Shown: positions 1-12,533 of the stretch, one piece after another | Layout: each line of letters opens with the position of its first letter | Position numbering within the stretch: position 1 is the stretch's first letter | NCBI GenBank assembly: GCA_027314705.1 | Contig: DAHVAJ010000016.1 | Location: 1 to 64,000, forward strand | Direction of reading: 5' to 3' | Length of the DNA stretch: 64,000 nt | From: Acidimicrobiaceae bacterium | Lineage (GTDB): Bacteria; Actinomycetota; Acidimicrobiia; Acidimicrobiales; RAAP-2 | The notes under the pieces: generated by a model | Database searches by the model: none | What the model was told of the DNA's origin: nothing | What the model saw: only the letters and a program-made list of their open reading frames with translations | Position numbers and translations under genes: made by a program

Positions 1-614
1 GACGACCCGGGCCGGACCCGCCACCCGATGAGGTCGAGGCCCAGCTGGTAGAGGTCCATGTACCGGTCCGTCAGGGCGTCGTTGACCCGACGGTGCACCT
101 CGATGAGCCGGGCGTCTGGTGCACCCGCACCGCTCGAGGCCAGGTAGGCGGCGAGGGCGAACTGCATGCTGAGCGAGGAGCGGCCGGCGGCGTCCATGAA
201 GGCGCCGGCCGAGATGCGGATGAGTTCGGCCAGCGCACCGCGGCGGGTGGCCGGATCCGAGACGTCGGCGTGGGGGAGGGCCTCGAGCAGGGCGACCTCG
301 GCGGTGTCGAACTCGGCATCACCCTCGCGCTCGATGACGGTCCGCACCACATCGACGTGGAAGTCGTCGCGGTTCCTCCAGATGCGGTCGATCACCGCCG
401 CGTTGGTGACCTTGACCCCGTGGACCCGCTCCACCTCCTCGAAGACCCGGGTGAACGTCACCCGCTCGGCCCCGAGCGTGAGGCCCTCCTCGAGGAGGAG
501 CCTTGTCCCGGCCTCGAGCAGGAGCTCCCGGAGCTCGGCGCGGGTCCTCCGCCTTCCGCGCTCGGGCGCCGGACCGGGACTCGGTTTGGCACCCGCCGAC
601 CGCTTGGCTTCCAT
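1..614 (-). CDS. TetR-type transcriptional regulator, 3' end cut by window edge
   Basis: About 204 residues are visible with no stop before base 1. A basic start (RGRRRTRAELRELLLEAG) leads into a helical region that reads like the N-terminal DNA-binding part of TetR regulators, with RVTFTRVFEEVERVHGVKV and IDRIWRNRDDFHVDVV where turn and recognition helices would lie. The rest is helical, as in a ligand-binding domain. The ATG at 614 is supported by a TAGCCT hexamer nine bases upstream and the absence of a Shine-Dalgarno sequence, so a leaderless mRNA is likely. It is divergent from the P450 gene and is a plausible local repressor of it. TetR family membership is moderately sure; the ligand is unknown. 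Confidence 0.7.
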   Translation of the reverse strand, partial: MEAKRSAGAKPSPGPAPERGRRRTRAELRELLLEAGTRLLLEEGLTLGAERVTFTRVFEEVERVHGVKVTNAAVIDRIWRNRDDFHVDVVRTVIEREGDAEFDTAEVALLEALPHADVSDPATRRGALAELIRISAGAFMDAAGRSSLSMQFALAAYLASSGAGAPDARLIEVHRRVNDALTDRYMDLYQLGLDLIGWRVRPGS

Positions 615-623
615 CGGGGACCG

Positions 624-629
624 AGGCTA
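624..629 (-). promoter_or_regulatory. -10 element TAGCCT, leaderless start of the TetR gene
   Basis: Read on the minus strand, TAGCCT ends nine bases before the ATG at 614 and no Shine-Dalgarno lies between. Transcription would begin at or next to the start codon. Confidence 0.5.
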
Positions 630-702
630 CCCGGCGCGGGTGCTCCAGGGTGACGCTGTTTCGGCTCCGGGGGAGACCCCCTGTCTCGCCCCGCCGTGGG
701 CG

Positions 703-733
703 CCTGGGTAGGTTGAGGGGCGAGCAACCCAGG
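703..733. promoter_or_regulatory. Inverted repeat around the P450 -10 region
   Basis: CCTGGGT (703-709) and ACCCAGG (727-733) are perfect inverted arms 17 bases apart. They bracket a -10-like TAGGTT at 709-714. The P450 Shine-Dalgarno AGGAGG follows at 735-740. The site lies between the divergent TetR and P450 genes, so it could be the operator of that regulator; this is inference. Confidence 0.4.
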
Positions 734-747
734 TAGGAGGCAGTGCC

Positions 748-2004
748 ATGACCACGACCGACACGGCGATCGATCCACGGGGAGAGATCTTCATCGACCC
801 GGCCGCCTATGCCGACCAGGAGCGTTGGCACGCGATCGCCGCCGAACTCCGGGACGAAGCCCCGGTGCTCCGCTACGAGGCTCCGGACATCTCACCCTTC
901 TGGGCGGTGACCCGCCACGCCGACGTCTTCCGGGTGTCCCGGGACAACGAGCACTTCCTCAACACGCGCAACTCGGTACTCGGCAACGACTCGGCCATGG
1001 AGTTCATCTCCTCGCTGGGGATCGAGCCCAAGACGCTCATCCACATGGACGGCCACGAGCACGCCGTGCACCGGGGTCTGGCCAACCCCTACTTCCGCCC
1101 GCCGGCCGTGGCGGCGCGCCAAGCGGCCATCGATTCCATCGCCGACGAATTCGTGACCAAATTCCGAGAGCTCGACGGACGGTGCGACTTCGCCCAGGAC
1201 ATCGCCGTGCCCTACACGCTGCGGGTCATCATGAGCATCTTCGGGGTGCCGGTGGAGGACGAGCCGACCATGCTCCGCCTCACCCAGGGCATCTTCGGGG
1301 CCGCCGACCCCGAGTACCTCGGCGACCTCGCTGACCCCGTGGCCCTACTGGTCGACACCATCCAGGAGTTCGACGACTACTTCGAGCGCCTCTCGGTGGA
1401 GCGTCGCGCCCGACCCCAGGACGACCTGGCAACGGTCATCGCCACCGGCCAGGTCGACGGCTGCCCCATGGACCGCAACGCCACGCTCTGGTACTACACC
1501 ATCGTGGCCACGGCCGGGCACGACACCACCTCGTACGCCCTGGCCGGCGGGATGGAGGCGCTGGTGCGCCGGCCCGACCAGCTCGCACTCCTCCAGGGCT
1601 CGCCGGACCTGCTGTTCAACGCCGTCGACGAGATGATCCGGTGGACGTCGCCGGTCCGTGCCTTCCTGCGGTACCTGACCGAGCCCGCCGAACTCTCGGG
1701 CGTCGAGATCCCCGCCGGGGAGCGCGTCCTCCTCTCCTATCCGTCGGCCAACCGGGACGAGCGGGTGTTCGACGAGCCGATGACCTTCGCCGCGGACCGC
1801 CCGCACGCCAACCGGATGGTCGCCTTCGGCGGCGGGGAGCACTTCTGCCTGGGTTCAACCTTCGCCCGGCGGGAGCTGCGCACCATCCTGCCGAAGCTGC
1901 TCGCCGCCATCGACACCATCCACCTCGACGGTGAGCCCGAGTGGGCCCAGGCCAACTTCGTGGGCGGGGTCAAGCACCTGCCGGTGGACGCCACCTTCCG
2001 GTAG
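748..2004 (+). CDS. Cytochrome P450 monooxygenase
   Basis: A 418-residue soluble P450 of typical actinobacterial length. The oxygen-activating I-helix motif AGHDTT lies at residues 256-261, the K-helix ExxR is EMIR at 295-298, and the heme-binding loop FGGGEHFCLG at 360-369 provides the axial thiolate Cys367. No membrane anchor is present, so it would work in the cytosol with a ferredoxin and reductase, neither of which is encoded nearby. ATG 748 is preceded by a strong AGGAGG. The neighbourhood (thiolase, crotonase, FadD, sterol-desaturase-type hydroxylase) fits oxidation of a lipid or sterol-like substrate, but the substrate cannot be read from the sequence. The gene ends nine bases from the convergent hydroxylase gene. 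Confidence 0.93.
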   Translation: MTTTDTAIDPRGEIFIDPAAYADQERWHAIAAELRDEAPVLRYEAPDISPFWAVTRHADVFRVSRDNEHFLNTRNSVLGNDSAMEFISSLGIEPKTLIHMDGHEHAVHRGLANPYFRPPAVAARQAAIDSIADEFVTKFRELDGRCDFAQDIAVPYTLRVIMSIFGVPVEDEPTMLRLTQGIFGAADPEYLGDLADPVALLVDTIQEFDDYFERLSVERRARPQDDLATVIATGQVDGCPMDRNATLWYYTIVATAGHDTTSYALAGGMEALVRRPDQLALLQGSPDLLFNAVDEMIRWTSPVRAFLRYLTEPAELSGVEIPAGERVLLSYPSANRDERVFDEPMTFAADRPHANRMVAFGGGEHFCLGSTFARRELRTILPKLLAAIDTIHLDGEPEWAQANFVGGVKHLPVDATFR

Positions 2005-2013
2005 CGGGACCCT

Positions 2014-5880
<3,867 letters not shown>

Positions 5881-5934
5881 GCCTCCGGGCCGGGGCACTG
5901 GCCTCCGGCCGCCGACCGTGGTGGAGTGGGAGGG

Positions 5935-8124
5935 ATGACCCTGCGCCGCGTCCTCGCTGCCGTCCTCCTCCTCTCCCTCGCCGTCCCACTGATCGCCGCC
6001 GCCCCATCGGCCCCCGGCCCGCCTGCCGCGGGCGCCCCCGTGCCCCACCTGCCGCCCACCTCGGAGTGGACGACGTTCGACCAGAACGGACTGCGCAGCG
6101 GGGTGGACGTCTCGGGTGCCTCGTTCTCACCGGCCACGGCGGCGTGGACCTCGCCGGCCCTCGACGGCAGTGTCTACGGGCAGCCCCTGGTGGCCGCCGG
6201 CCGGGTCCTCGCCGCCACGGAGGACAACACCGTGTACGCGCTGGCCGCCGATACCGGCGCCGTCCTCTGGTCGACCCACGTGGGACCGGCCTTCGATCCG
6301 TCGACCGTGGCCGGCCTGTGCGGAGACATCCAGCCCACGGTCGGGATCACCTCGACCCCGGTCATCGACCGGGCCCGTGACGAGGTCTTCGTCGTGGCCG
6401 CCGAGCAGGTCCCCGGGGGCGCTGCCCACCACCTCGTGGGTCTCGACCTGTTCACGGGCGCCATCCTGCTCGACGAGGTGGTCGACCCACCGGGAACGAG
6501 TCCGGCCTACGAACTCCAACGGGCCTCGCTCGCCCTCACCGCCGGTCGGGTGGTCATCGGATTCGGTGGGAACGCCGGTGACTGCGGCCCCTACCACGGG
6601 CTGGTGGTCTTCGCTCCGGAGGACGGCTCGCCCCCGTCGACCTTCACGGTCGCCGCCCAGCCCGGCGACTCGCAGGGGGCCGTCTGGATGGGCGGTGCCG
6701 CGCCGGTGGTCGACGCCGCCGGCGACGTCTGGGTGGCCACCGGCAACAGCGCCGTCACCTCGGCCGGATCGACCTACGACCAGAGCGACGGCGTCCTGCA
6801 CCTCACCCCCACCGGCCAGCTCGTCGACGCCTTCGCCCCGACGTCGTGGCCCTCGGACAACGCGGGCGACGCCGACCTCGGTTCGACCGCCCCGGCCCTC
6901 CTTCCCAACGGGCTCGTCTTCGAGGTGGGCAAGTCGCGTACGGCCTACGTGCTCTCGGGCAGCCACCTGGGGGGGGTCGGGGGTCAGCTCGCCTCGACCC
7001 CGGGGTTCTGCGGAGCCGACCCCTTCGGTGCGTCTGCCCAGCTGGATGGCACCCTGTTCGTCCCCTGCTCTGATGGTGTGCGGGCCGTGACCGTCACCTC
7101 GTCACCTCCGGCAGCCAGCTGGCGTGCCACGAGCGGGGCCCACGGGTCCCCCATCGTGGCCGGTGGACTCGTGTGGTCGATCGGCAACGGCACCCTCTTC
7201 GCCCTCGATCCGTCCACGGGGGCCACCGTCCAGCAGTTTCCCATCGGGAGCGCGGCCTCGTCGTTCCCGTCGCCGGCGGCTGCCGACGGCCTGGTGCTCG
7301 CACCGGCCACCGACCGCATCCACGCCTTCTCCGGTCCGGCCGGCCTGCCCGGTCCACCGGACCCCGGCCCGCCCCGGCCGGGCTACTGGTTCGCCGGCGC
7401 CGACGGCGGTGTCTTCGCCTTCGGCGGTGCCGGCTTCCTCGGCTCGGCCGGGGGCATCCCCCTGGCCAGCCCGGTGGTGGGCATGGCCGCCACCCCCGAC
7501 CACGGCGGGTACTGGCTGGTGGCGGCCGACGGCGGCGTGTTCAGCTTCGGCGACGCCGGCTTCTTCGGCTCCGCCGGCTCCCTCCGGCTGCGGTCGCCCG
7601 TCGTGGGCATGGCCGCCACCCCCGACGGCGGCGGGTACTGGCTGGTGGCCTCCGACGGCGGCGTCTTCGCCTTCGGGGACGCCTCCTTCGAGGGGTCGAC
7701 CGGCGGGCTGCGCCTCAACGCGCCGATAGTGGGCATCGCCGCCGGTCCCGACGACCTCGGCTACCGGCTGGTGGCGTCCGACGGGGGCGTCTTCGCCTTC
7801 GGGGACGCCACCTTCGAGGGGTCGACCGGCGCCCTGCGCCTGGTCCGGCCGGTGGTTGGGATGGCGGCCCTTCCCGGCGGCTCCTGGCTGGTGGCCTCCG
7901 ACGGCGGCATCTTCGCCTTCGGCGGTGCCGGCTTCTTCGGCTCGATGGGGGGCCGACCACTCCACCGCCCGGTGGTGGGACTGGCTGCCACCGTCACCGG
8001 GTCCGGCTACTGGCTGGTGGCCTCCGACGGGGGCGTCTTCGCCTTCGGGGACGCCTCCTTCGAGGGGTCGACCGGGACGCTGATGCTCGCTGCCCCGGTC
8101 GTCGGGCTGGCCGCCGGGCCCTGA
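5935..8124 (+). CDS. Secreted PQQ-type beta-propeller with six C-terminal GYWLVASDGG repeats
   Basis: About 729 residues. A Sec signal peptide (MTLRRVLAAVLLLSLAVPL) is followed, to about residue 460, by PQQ-like propeller blades such as VYGQPLVAAGRVLAATEDN and TVYALAADTGAVLW. After a Pro-rich hinge come six tandem repeats of about 42 residues with the core GYWLVASDGGVFAFGDA-x-F-x-GS. Hydrophobic beta-strand patterning suggests a second propeller. It should act outside the cell, perhaps in adhesion or wall association; no catalytic residues were recognised. The start is uncertain: GTG 5926 is nine bases upstream in frame. The same repeat recurs in the MauA-like protein at 14958-15980, which links the two products. 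Confidence 0.8.
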   Translation: MTLRRVLAAVLLLSLAVPLIAAAPSAPGPPAAGAPVPHLPPTSEWTTFDQNGLRSGVDVSGASFSPATAAWTSPALDGSVYGQPLVAAGRVLAATEDNTVYALAADTGAVLWSTHVGPAFDPSTVAGLCGDIQPTVGITSTPVIDRARDEVFVVAAEQVPGGAAHHLVGLDLFTGAILLDEVVDPPGTSPAYELQRASLALTAGRVVIGFGGNAGDCGPYHGLVVFAPEDGSPPSTFTVAAQPGDSQGAVWMGGAAPVVDAAGDVWVATGNSAVTSAGSTYDQSDGVLHLTPTGQLVDAFAPTSWPSDNAGDADLGSTAPALLPNGLVFEVGKSRTAYVLSGSHLGGVGGQLASTPGFCGADPFGASAQLDGTLFVPCSDGVRAVTVTSSPPAASWRATSGAHGSPIVAGGLVWSIGNGTLFALDPSTGATVQQFPIGSAASSFPSPAAADGLVLAPATDRIHAFSGPAGLPGPPDPGPPRPGYWFAGADGGVFAFGGAGFLGSAGGIPLASPVVGMAATPDHGGYWLVAADGGVFSFGDAGFFGSAGSLRLRSPVVGMAATPDGGGYWLVASDGGVFAFGDASFEGSTGGLRLNAPIVGIAAGPDDLGYRLVASDGGVFAFGDATFEGSTGALRLVRPVVGMAALPGGSWLVASDGGIFAFGGAGFFGSMGGRPLHRPVVGLAATVTGSGYWLVASDGGVFAFGDASFEGSTGTLMLAAPVVGLAAGP
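7378..8121 (+). repeat. Six coding tandem repeats, about 126 bp each
   Basis: Six head-to-tail units begin at about 7381, 7507, 7633, 7759, 7882 and 8008. Each encodes GYW(L/F)VA(S/A)DGGVFAFG, then a short F-x-GS loop and a P(V/I)VG(M/L)AA strand. Nucleotide similarity is high in the VASDGGVFAFG part and lower in the loops, as expected for units kept by recombination and then diversified. Confidence 0.85.
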
Positions 8125-8170
8125 CGGCGTCCCCCGCTCCGGCGGAAATGCCGGTGGCGAGCATCTGTTC

Positions 8171-8176
8171 TAGTTT
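8171..8176 (+). promoter_or_regulatory. Possible -10 (TAGTTT) of the crotonase operon
   Basis: An unusually AT-rich patch between 8164 and 8181 contains TAGTTT and the half-site CTGTTCTAG. The same nine bases, in the opposite orientation, form part of the palindrome in the FadD promoter near 11.49 kb, so a shared regulator is possible. No good -35 is visible. Confidence 0.3.
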
Positions 8177-8233
8177 TCTACGGGGCGCCGTTGCGCCCGG
8201 GGCCGGGCCGGCCGGCACCGAGGAAGGAGCACC

Positions 8234-9028
8234 GTGATCAGCACCGAACACCTGACCTACGAGGTGGTCGGCACGACCGCCGTCGTGACCATGAACCGTC
8301 CGGAGGCGAAGAACGCCCTCTCGGGGCCCATGCTGGTCGGCATGGCCGACGCCTGGACGGAGATCGACGGCAACGACGACATCCGTTGCGCCGTCCTCAC
8401 CGGTGCGGGCGGGACGTTCTGCGCGGGCATGGACCTCAAGTCGATGTCGGGGCCGAGCAACGACGAGGTGGCCCAGCGGATGGCCGAGGACCCGGACCTC
8501 CACTGGAAGGCCCTGCTCCGCCACTACTCGCTGAGAAAGCCGCTCGTCGCCGCAGTCGAGGGGTGGGCGGTGGCCGGCGGGACCGAGATCCTCCAGGCCA
8601 CGGACATTCGGGTGGCCGGCGAGGGCGCCATGTTCGGGGTGTTCGAGGCCCGCCGGGGGCTCTTCCCCCTCGGTGGCTCCACCGTGCGCCTGCGTCGGCA
8701 GATCCCCTTCACCGTGGCCATGGACCTGCTGCTCACCGCCCGGGAGGTCCCGGCCCACGAGGCCAAGGAGATCGGGCTCATCGGCCGGGTCGTCCCGGAC
8801 GGCACTGCCCTCGAGACCGCACTCGGCATCGCCGAGGTCATCGGGGCCAACGGACCCCTGGCCGTCGAGGCGATCAAGGCCTCGGTCAAGGCCACCGAGG
8901 GAATCCCCGAGGAGGAGGCGCTCAAGATGGAGCTCGAATTCGGCTGGCCCGTCTTCGCCAGCGAGGACGCCAAGGAGGGTCAGCGGGCCTTCGCCGAGAA
9001 GCGGACGCCGGTCTACCGGCGCGCGTGA
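8234..9028 (+). CDS. Enoyl-CoA hydratase/isomerase (crotonase) family protein
   Basis: A 264-residue crotonase. The oxyanion-hole segments are FCAGMDLKSM and the VAGGTE turn. Both hydratase glutamates appear conserved in position: one in GGTEILQATDIR and one in FEARRGLFP. The combination supports hydration of trans-2-enoyl-CoA, although GGT instead of GGG and the RRGLFPLGG loop place it in a divergent actinobacterial EchA-like group. The ATG follows GGAAGGAG. Its stop overlaps the next gene as GTGA, so it forms a two-gene operon with the hotdog thioesterase. Confidence 0.88.
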   Translation: MISTEHLTYEVVGTTAVVTMNRPEAKNALSGPMLVGMADAWTEIDGNDDIRCAVLTGAGGTFCAGMDLKSMSGPSNDEVAQRMAEDPDLHWKALLRHYSLRKPLVAAVEGWAVAGGTEILQATDIRVAGEGAMFGVFEARRGLFPLGGSTVRLRRQIPFTVAMDLLLTAREVPAHEAKEIGLIGRVVPDGTALETALGIAEVIGANGPLAVEAIKASVKATEGIPEEEALKMELEFGWPVFASEDAKEGQRAFAEKRTPVYRRA

Positions 9029-9789
9029 GCGACGCTCCGGAGGAGACGACTTCCGACGGGCTCCGCCTGCGGCTCGCCGCTGCGCTCCGCCCCCTCATCA
9101 CCATGACCGTGGCCAGCGAGCTCGACGACGACGCCCTCGCCGCCGCCGTCGACGCCGTCGAGCGGGTCTCGGCGACCCTGTCCGCCCGGGCCGGGGGCCG
9201 GCGCTCGCGCCGTCAACCCGACGTGAGCCAGCCTGCCCAGGAGTTCTTTCCGAACAGCCCCGTGATGGGCCTCCTCAATCCGTTGGCTCCGCCCGTTCGG
9301 GTCCGCGTGGTGGACGGGGTCGACGGTGGCCCCCGCGAGATCCGGGCCGAGGTCTCCTTCGACGACGCCTATGAGGGCCCGCCGACCTGCGTCCACGGCG
9401 GGGTGATCGCCGAGACGTTCGACGAGATGCTCGGGGCGGCCAACATCGTGGCCGGCAGCCCGGCCATGACCGGGACGCTCACGGTTCGCTACCGCCGCCC
9501 GACCCCGCTGAACACGCCGCTGGCCATCGAGGCGCGCTGCACCGGACGCGAGGGCCGAAAGGTCCACACCTGGGGCGGCATCTACCACGGCGAGGTGCTT
9601 ACGGCCGAGGCCGTCGGGCTGTTCATCGAGGTCGGTCCCGAGCGGTTCGTGGCCATCGCCGAGGGCAACGCCGACCGCGCCGACCCCGGGACGCTGGCCT
9701 CCATCCGGGCCGAGGCCACCCAGGCCGACGCCGCCTCCGACGTGCACGGCGTCGTTCCCGAGGACCCCCACCCCGACCGACGCCGCTGA
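9025..9789 (+). CDS. Hotdog-fold acyl-CoA thioesterase (PaaI-like)
   Basis: A 254-residue protein whose C-terminal two thirds form one hotdog domain. The marker CVHGGVIAETFDEMLG contains the HGG turn and the acidic residue used by PaaI-type thioesterases; VRYRRPTPLNTPL is the following strand. The first 80 residues are helical and poorly conserved. GTG 9025 overlaps the crotonase stop as GTGA, so translation is coupled. It probably releases CoA from acyl-CoA intermediates of the same pathway. The stop codon lies within the stem of a strong terminator hairpin. Confidence 0.8.
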   Translation: MSDAPEETTSDGLRLRLAAALRPLITMTVASELDDDALAAAVDAVERVSATLSARAGGRRSRRQPDVSQPAQEFFPNSPVMGLLNPLAPPVRVRVVDGVDGGPREIRAEVSFDDAYEGPPTCVHGGVIAETFDEMLGAANIVAGSPAMTGTLTVRYRRPTPLNTPLAIEARCTGREGRKVHTWGGIYHGEVLTAEAVGLFIEVGPERFVAIAEGNADRADPGTLASIRAEATQADAASDVHGVVPEDPHPDRRR

Positions 9790-9814
9790 CGGCCGCCTGC
9801 CCGGGCCGTCAGCG
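9784..9814. terminator. Bidirectional terminator between thioesterase and FadD genes
   Basis: CGCTGACGGCC and GGCCGTCAGCG form a perfect 11-base stem with a nine-base loop. The stem includes the TGA of the plus-strand gene and faces the end of the convergent minus-strand gene. There is no U-tract, which is common in GC-rich actinobacteria. Confidence 0.75.
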
Positions 9815-9820
9815 GACCGG

Positions 9821-11371
9821 TCAGATCCTGCCGTGCCCCTCCCAGTAGGGGTCGCGCAGCTTCCGCTTGTAGAGCTTCCCGTTCGGGTCGCGGGGCAGGG
9901 AGTCGGTGAAGTCGATCGACCTGGGCGTCTTGAACTTGGCCAGCCGGTCGGCGCAGTAGGCGATGATCTCGGCGGCCAGCGCGTCGTCTGCCTGCACCCC
10001 TTCGACCGGCTCGACCACGGCCTTGACCTCCTCGCCCCAGTCTTCGTTGGGGATGCCGAAGACGGCCACGTCGGCCACCTTCGGGAAGCCCAGGATGACG
10101 TTCTCGATCTCCGCCGGATAGATGTTGGCTCCACCCGAGATGATCATGTCGATCTTGCGGTCGCGCAGGAAGAGGTAGCCGTCCTCGTCGAGGAAGCCGA
10201 CGTCGCCGACTGTGAAGAACTTGCCGATCCGGTTGGACTTCGTCTTCTGCTCGTCCTTGTGGTACGAGAAGTCGCCCGTCTGCATGGCCATGTAGACCGT
10301 GCCGATGACGCCGGGCTCCTCGATCCGGTTGCCCTCGTCGTCGAAGATGGCGATCTCGGAGATGGGCCAGGGCCGTCCGACCGTGCCGGGCTTGGTCAGC
10401 CACTCCTGGGCCGACACCAGCGTCCCGCCCCCCTCGGAGGCGGCGTAGTACTCGTCGATGGCGTCGCCCCACCACTCGATCATCCGGTGCTTCACGTCGA
10501 CCGGGCAGGGGGCGGCGGCATGGATCATGTGGCGCAGCGAGGAGACGTCGTAGCGTGACCGGACCTCCTCGGGCAGGGCCAGGAGGCGGTGGAACTGGGT
10601 CGGCACCATGTGGGAGGTGGTGACTCGGTACTGGTCGATGAGCCGCAGCATCTCCTCGGGAAGCCACTTGTCCATCACGACCACGGTGTGGCCGAGGTGG
10701 ACGGAGGCCCCGCCGAAGCGCAGGACCGCGGTGTGGTACAGGGGCGAACCGACGATGTGGACGTTGTCGTCCTTGGGCTGGATGCCGAAGAGGAACAGGA
10801 TGCCGCACAGTCCGAGGGCTGCCTCCTCGGGCGAGGCGCCAGAGAGCGGCCGGAAGACACCCTTGGGGTTGCCGGTCGTGCCCGAGGTGTAATTCATGAC
10901 GTCGCCGATGGTCCGGTCGCCGGGGTCGCCGACCGGCTGGGCGCCGCGCATCCGGGCGTAGGAACCGAAGCCCACGATCTCGCCCACTGCGAAGCAGATG
11001 GAGGAGGGCAGCTCGGCCTCTTCCGCCGCCTCGAGGGCCACGTCGCTGAACCGCTCGTGGGCCACGAACGCCTTGGCGTCCGAGTCCCGGAGGATGTAGG
11101 CGACCTCGGGAGCCACCAGGTGGTGGTTGATGGGTACGAGGTACCAGCCGGCCTGGAGGCAGGCCAGGTAGAGCTCGAACATCTCCACGCCGTTGGGCAG
11201 CAGGGTGGCCACCACGTCACCGGGCTGGAGATTGAGGCCGCGGAGCCCGTGCACGACCTGGTTCGCCCGCCCGAGCAGTTGACCGGCGGTGTACTCCGTG
11301 CCGTCGGGCGCGACCAGCGCCAGGTGGTCCGGATCTTCGTGCGCCAGTGCCCAAAAGCCGAAATCGGCCAT
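9821..11371 (-). CDS. Acyl-CoA synthetase (FadD-type AMP-forming ligase)
   Basis: A 516-residue ANL-superfamily enzyme that activates a carboxylic acid as acyl-AMP and then acyl-CoA. Motifs in order: the P-loop YTSGTTGNPKGV, YYAASEGGGT in the acyl-binding/adenylation core, TVGDVGFLDEDGYLFLRDR with the ribose-binding Asp, the hinge and SGGANIYPAEIE, and PRDPNGKLYKRKLR carrying the catalytic C-terminal Lys. ATG 11371 has GGGGGAGG upstream. It is divergent from an SDR; its promoter about 110 bases upstream contains a palindrome like a KstR operator. That points to fatty-acid or steroid side-chain activation, by inference. Confidence 0.92.
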   Translation of the reverse strand: MADFGFWALAHEDPDHLALVAPDGTEYTAGQLLGRANQVVHGLRGLNLQPGDVVATLLPNGVEMFELYLACLQAGWYLVPINHHLVAPEVAYILRDSDAKAFVAHERFSDVALEAAEEAELPSSICFAVGEIVGFGSYARMRGAQPVGDPGDRTIGDVMNYTSGTTGNPKGVFRPLSGASPEEAALGLCGILFLFGIQPKDDNVHIVGSPLYHTAVLRFGGASVHLGHTVVVMDKWLPEEMLRLIDQYRVTTSHMVPTQFHRLLALPEEVRSRYDVSSLRHMIHAAAPCPVDVKHRMIEWWGDAIDEYYAASEGGGTLVSAQEWLTKPGTVGRPWPISEIAIFDDEGNRIEEPGVIGTVYMAMQTGDFSYHKDEQKTKSNRIGKFFTVGDVGFLDEDGYLFLRDRKIDMIISGGANIYPAEIENVILGFPKVADVAVFGIPNEDWGEEVKAVVEPVEGVQADDALAAEIIAYCADRLAKFKTPRSIDFTDSLPRDPNGKLYKRKLRDPYWEGHGRI

Positions 11372-11478
11372 GGTGTGCCTCCCCCGTGTGGTCGGTGTGC
11401 CCCGCCTGTCGGGCGCCTGCGGGACCCGGGCCGACTCGGCCGGGGCCGGCGGAGCGGGGTGGCGCCGACCCGGTGGGG

Positions 11479-11508
11479 ACGCTAGAACAGGTTCCAGTAG
11501 ACGGTCAA
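11479..11508 (-). promoter_or_regulatory. FadD promoter with KstR-like palindrome in its spacer
   Basis: On the minus strand the order is TTGACC (11508-11503), an 18-base spacer, then TAGCGT (11484-11479), a good -35/-10 pair. The spacer carries a palindrome at 11482-11497 reading CTAGAACAGGTTCCAG on the plus strand. It fits the TnnAACnnGTTnnA consensus described for the TetR-family sterol regulator KstR. A repressor bound here would block the FadD promoter and could also affect the divergent SDR gene. Confidence 0.6.
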
Positions 11509-11599
11509 CCTCCCTGGCGGCGACCGGGGTGCCGGGCGCGCGTGCACGTGCGGCCCGAGGACCGGCCGACGGACCGACGAGCGCGAGGAGCAGCACACG

Positions 11600-12520
11600 A
11601 TGAGCGGATTCCTGGACGGCAAGGTCGTGGCCATCACCGGCGCCGGCGGGGGGATCGGGCGGGCGGTGGCCCTGGCCGCGGCGGCCGAGGGCGGGCGCGT
11701 GGTCGTGGCCGACATCGGCGTCTCGATGGCCGGGGAGGATCCCACCAGCGACGTGGCCGATGCGGTCGTGGCCGAGATCGCGGCGGCCGGTGGCGAGGCC
11801 GTGGCCGTCGCCGAGAGCGTGACCACGCTGGCGGGCGGCGAGCGGATCATCGGCACCGGGGTCGAGCGGTGGGGCCGGATCGACGGCGTGGTGGCCGTGG
11901 CCGGCATCTTGCGCGAACGCATGCTCTTCAACATGTCCGAGGACGAGTGGGATGCCGTCGTCGAGACCCACCTGAAGGGGCACTTCACGGTGTTCCGGGC
12001 TGCCTCGTCCGTCATGCGAAAGCAGGAAGGCGGCGGTGCGCTCGTGGCCTTCACGTCGGGGGCCTTCGCCGGCAGCGTGGCCCAGGCCAACTACGCCGCG
12101 GCCAAGGGCGGCATCGTCTCGCTCGTGCGCTCGGCCGCCGCCGGGCTCGACCGCTACGGCGTCACGGCCAACGCCATCGCTCCGGTGGCCCGCACCCGGA
12201 TGTCGGCCAACGTTCCCATGGACCTCGCCGAGATGGGCGACCCCGAGGACGTCGCTCCGCTCGTGGTCTACCTGCTCTCCGACCGGGCCCGGCACGTGAC
12301 CGGCCAGGTGTACACGGCCGTCGGCCCCAAGATTGCGGTGTGGAACCAGCCTCGCGAGGTGCGGGCGGTCTACGCCGAGGGCCGGTGGACCCCCGAGCAG
12401 ATCGCCGACCGGCTCGACTCGACCGTCGGCCAGGAACGGATGCCCCTCCTCGACCAGCTCGAGGCCTACCGCCGGGCGGCCGAGACCAAGGCGGCGGCGG
12501 AGGCGCAGGCCGGCTCCTGA
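11600..12520 (+). CDS. Short-chain dehydrogenase/reductase with C-terminal extension
   Basis: A 306-residue SDR. It has the NAD(P) motif TGAGGGIG at 13-20, an acidic residue at the end of beta-2 (VVVADIG) that favours NAD(H), and the catalytic pair Y165/K169 in YAAAK with a Ser near 153. About 50 residues beyond the usual SDR core (from KIAVWNQPREV) form a helical tail. It resembles the dehydrogenase part of peroxisomal multifunctional enzyme-like SDRs that oxidise 3-hydroxyacyl-CoA, so it may supply the step between crotonase and thiolase. It faces the FadD gene across a 228-base region containing the KstR-like site. Confidence 0.85.
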   Translation: MSGFLDGKVVAITGAGGGIGRAVALAAAAEGGRVVVADIGVSMAGEDPTSDVADAVVAEIAAAGGEAVAVAESVTTLAGGERIIGTGVERWGRIDGVVAVAGILRERMLFNMSEDEWDAVVETHLKGHFTVFRAASSVMRKQEGGGALVAFTSGAFAGSVAQANYAAAKGGIVSLVRSAAAGLDRYGVTANAIAPVARTRMSANVPMDLAEMGDPEDVAPLVVYLLSDRARHVTGQVYTAVGPKIAVWNQPREVRAVYAEGRWTPEQIADRLDSTVGQERMPLLDQLEAYRRAAETKAAAEAQAGS

Positions 12521-12533
12521 CCTCGCCGCCCGG

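Noticed and set aside
7378-8121. Regular repeats resembling a CRISPR or satellite array
   Set aside because: Units are multiples of three, lie in frame within one protein and vary at silent positions; there are no spacers.
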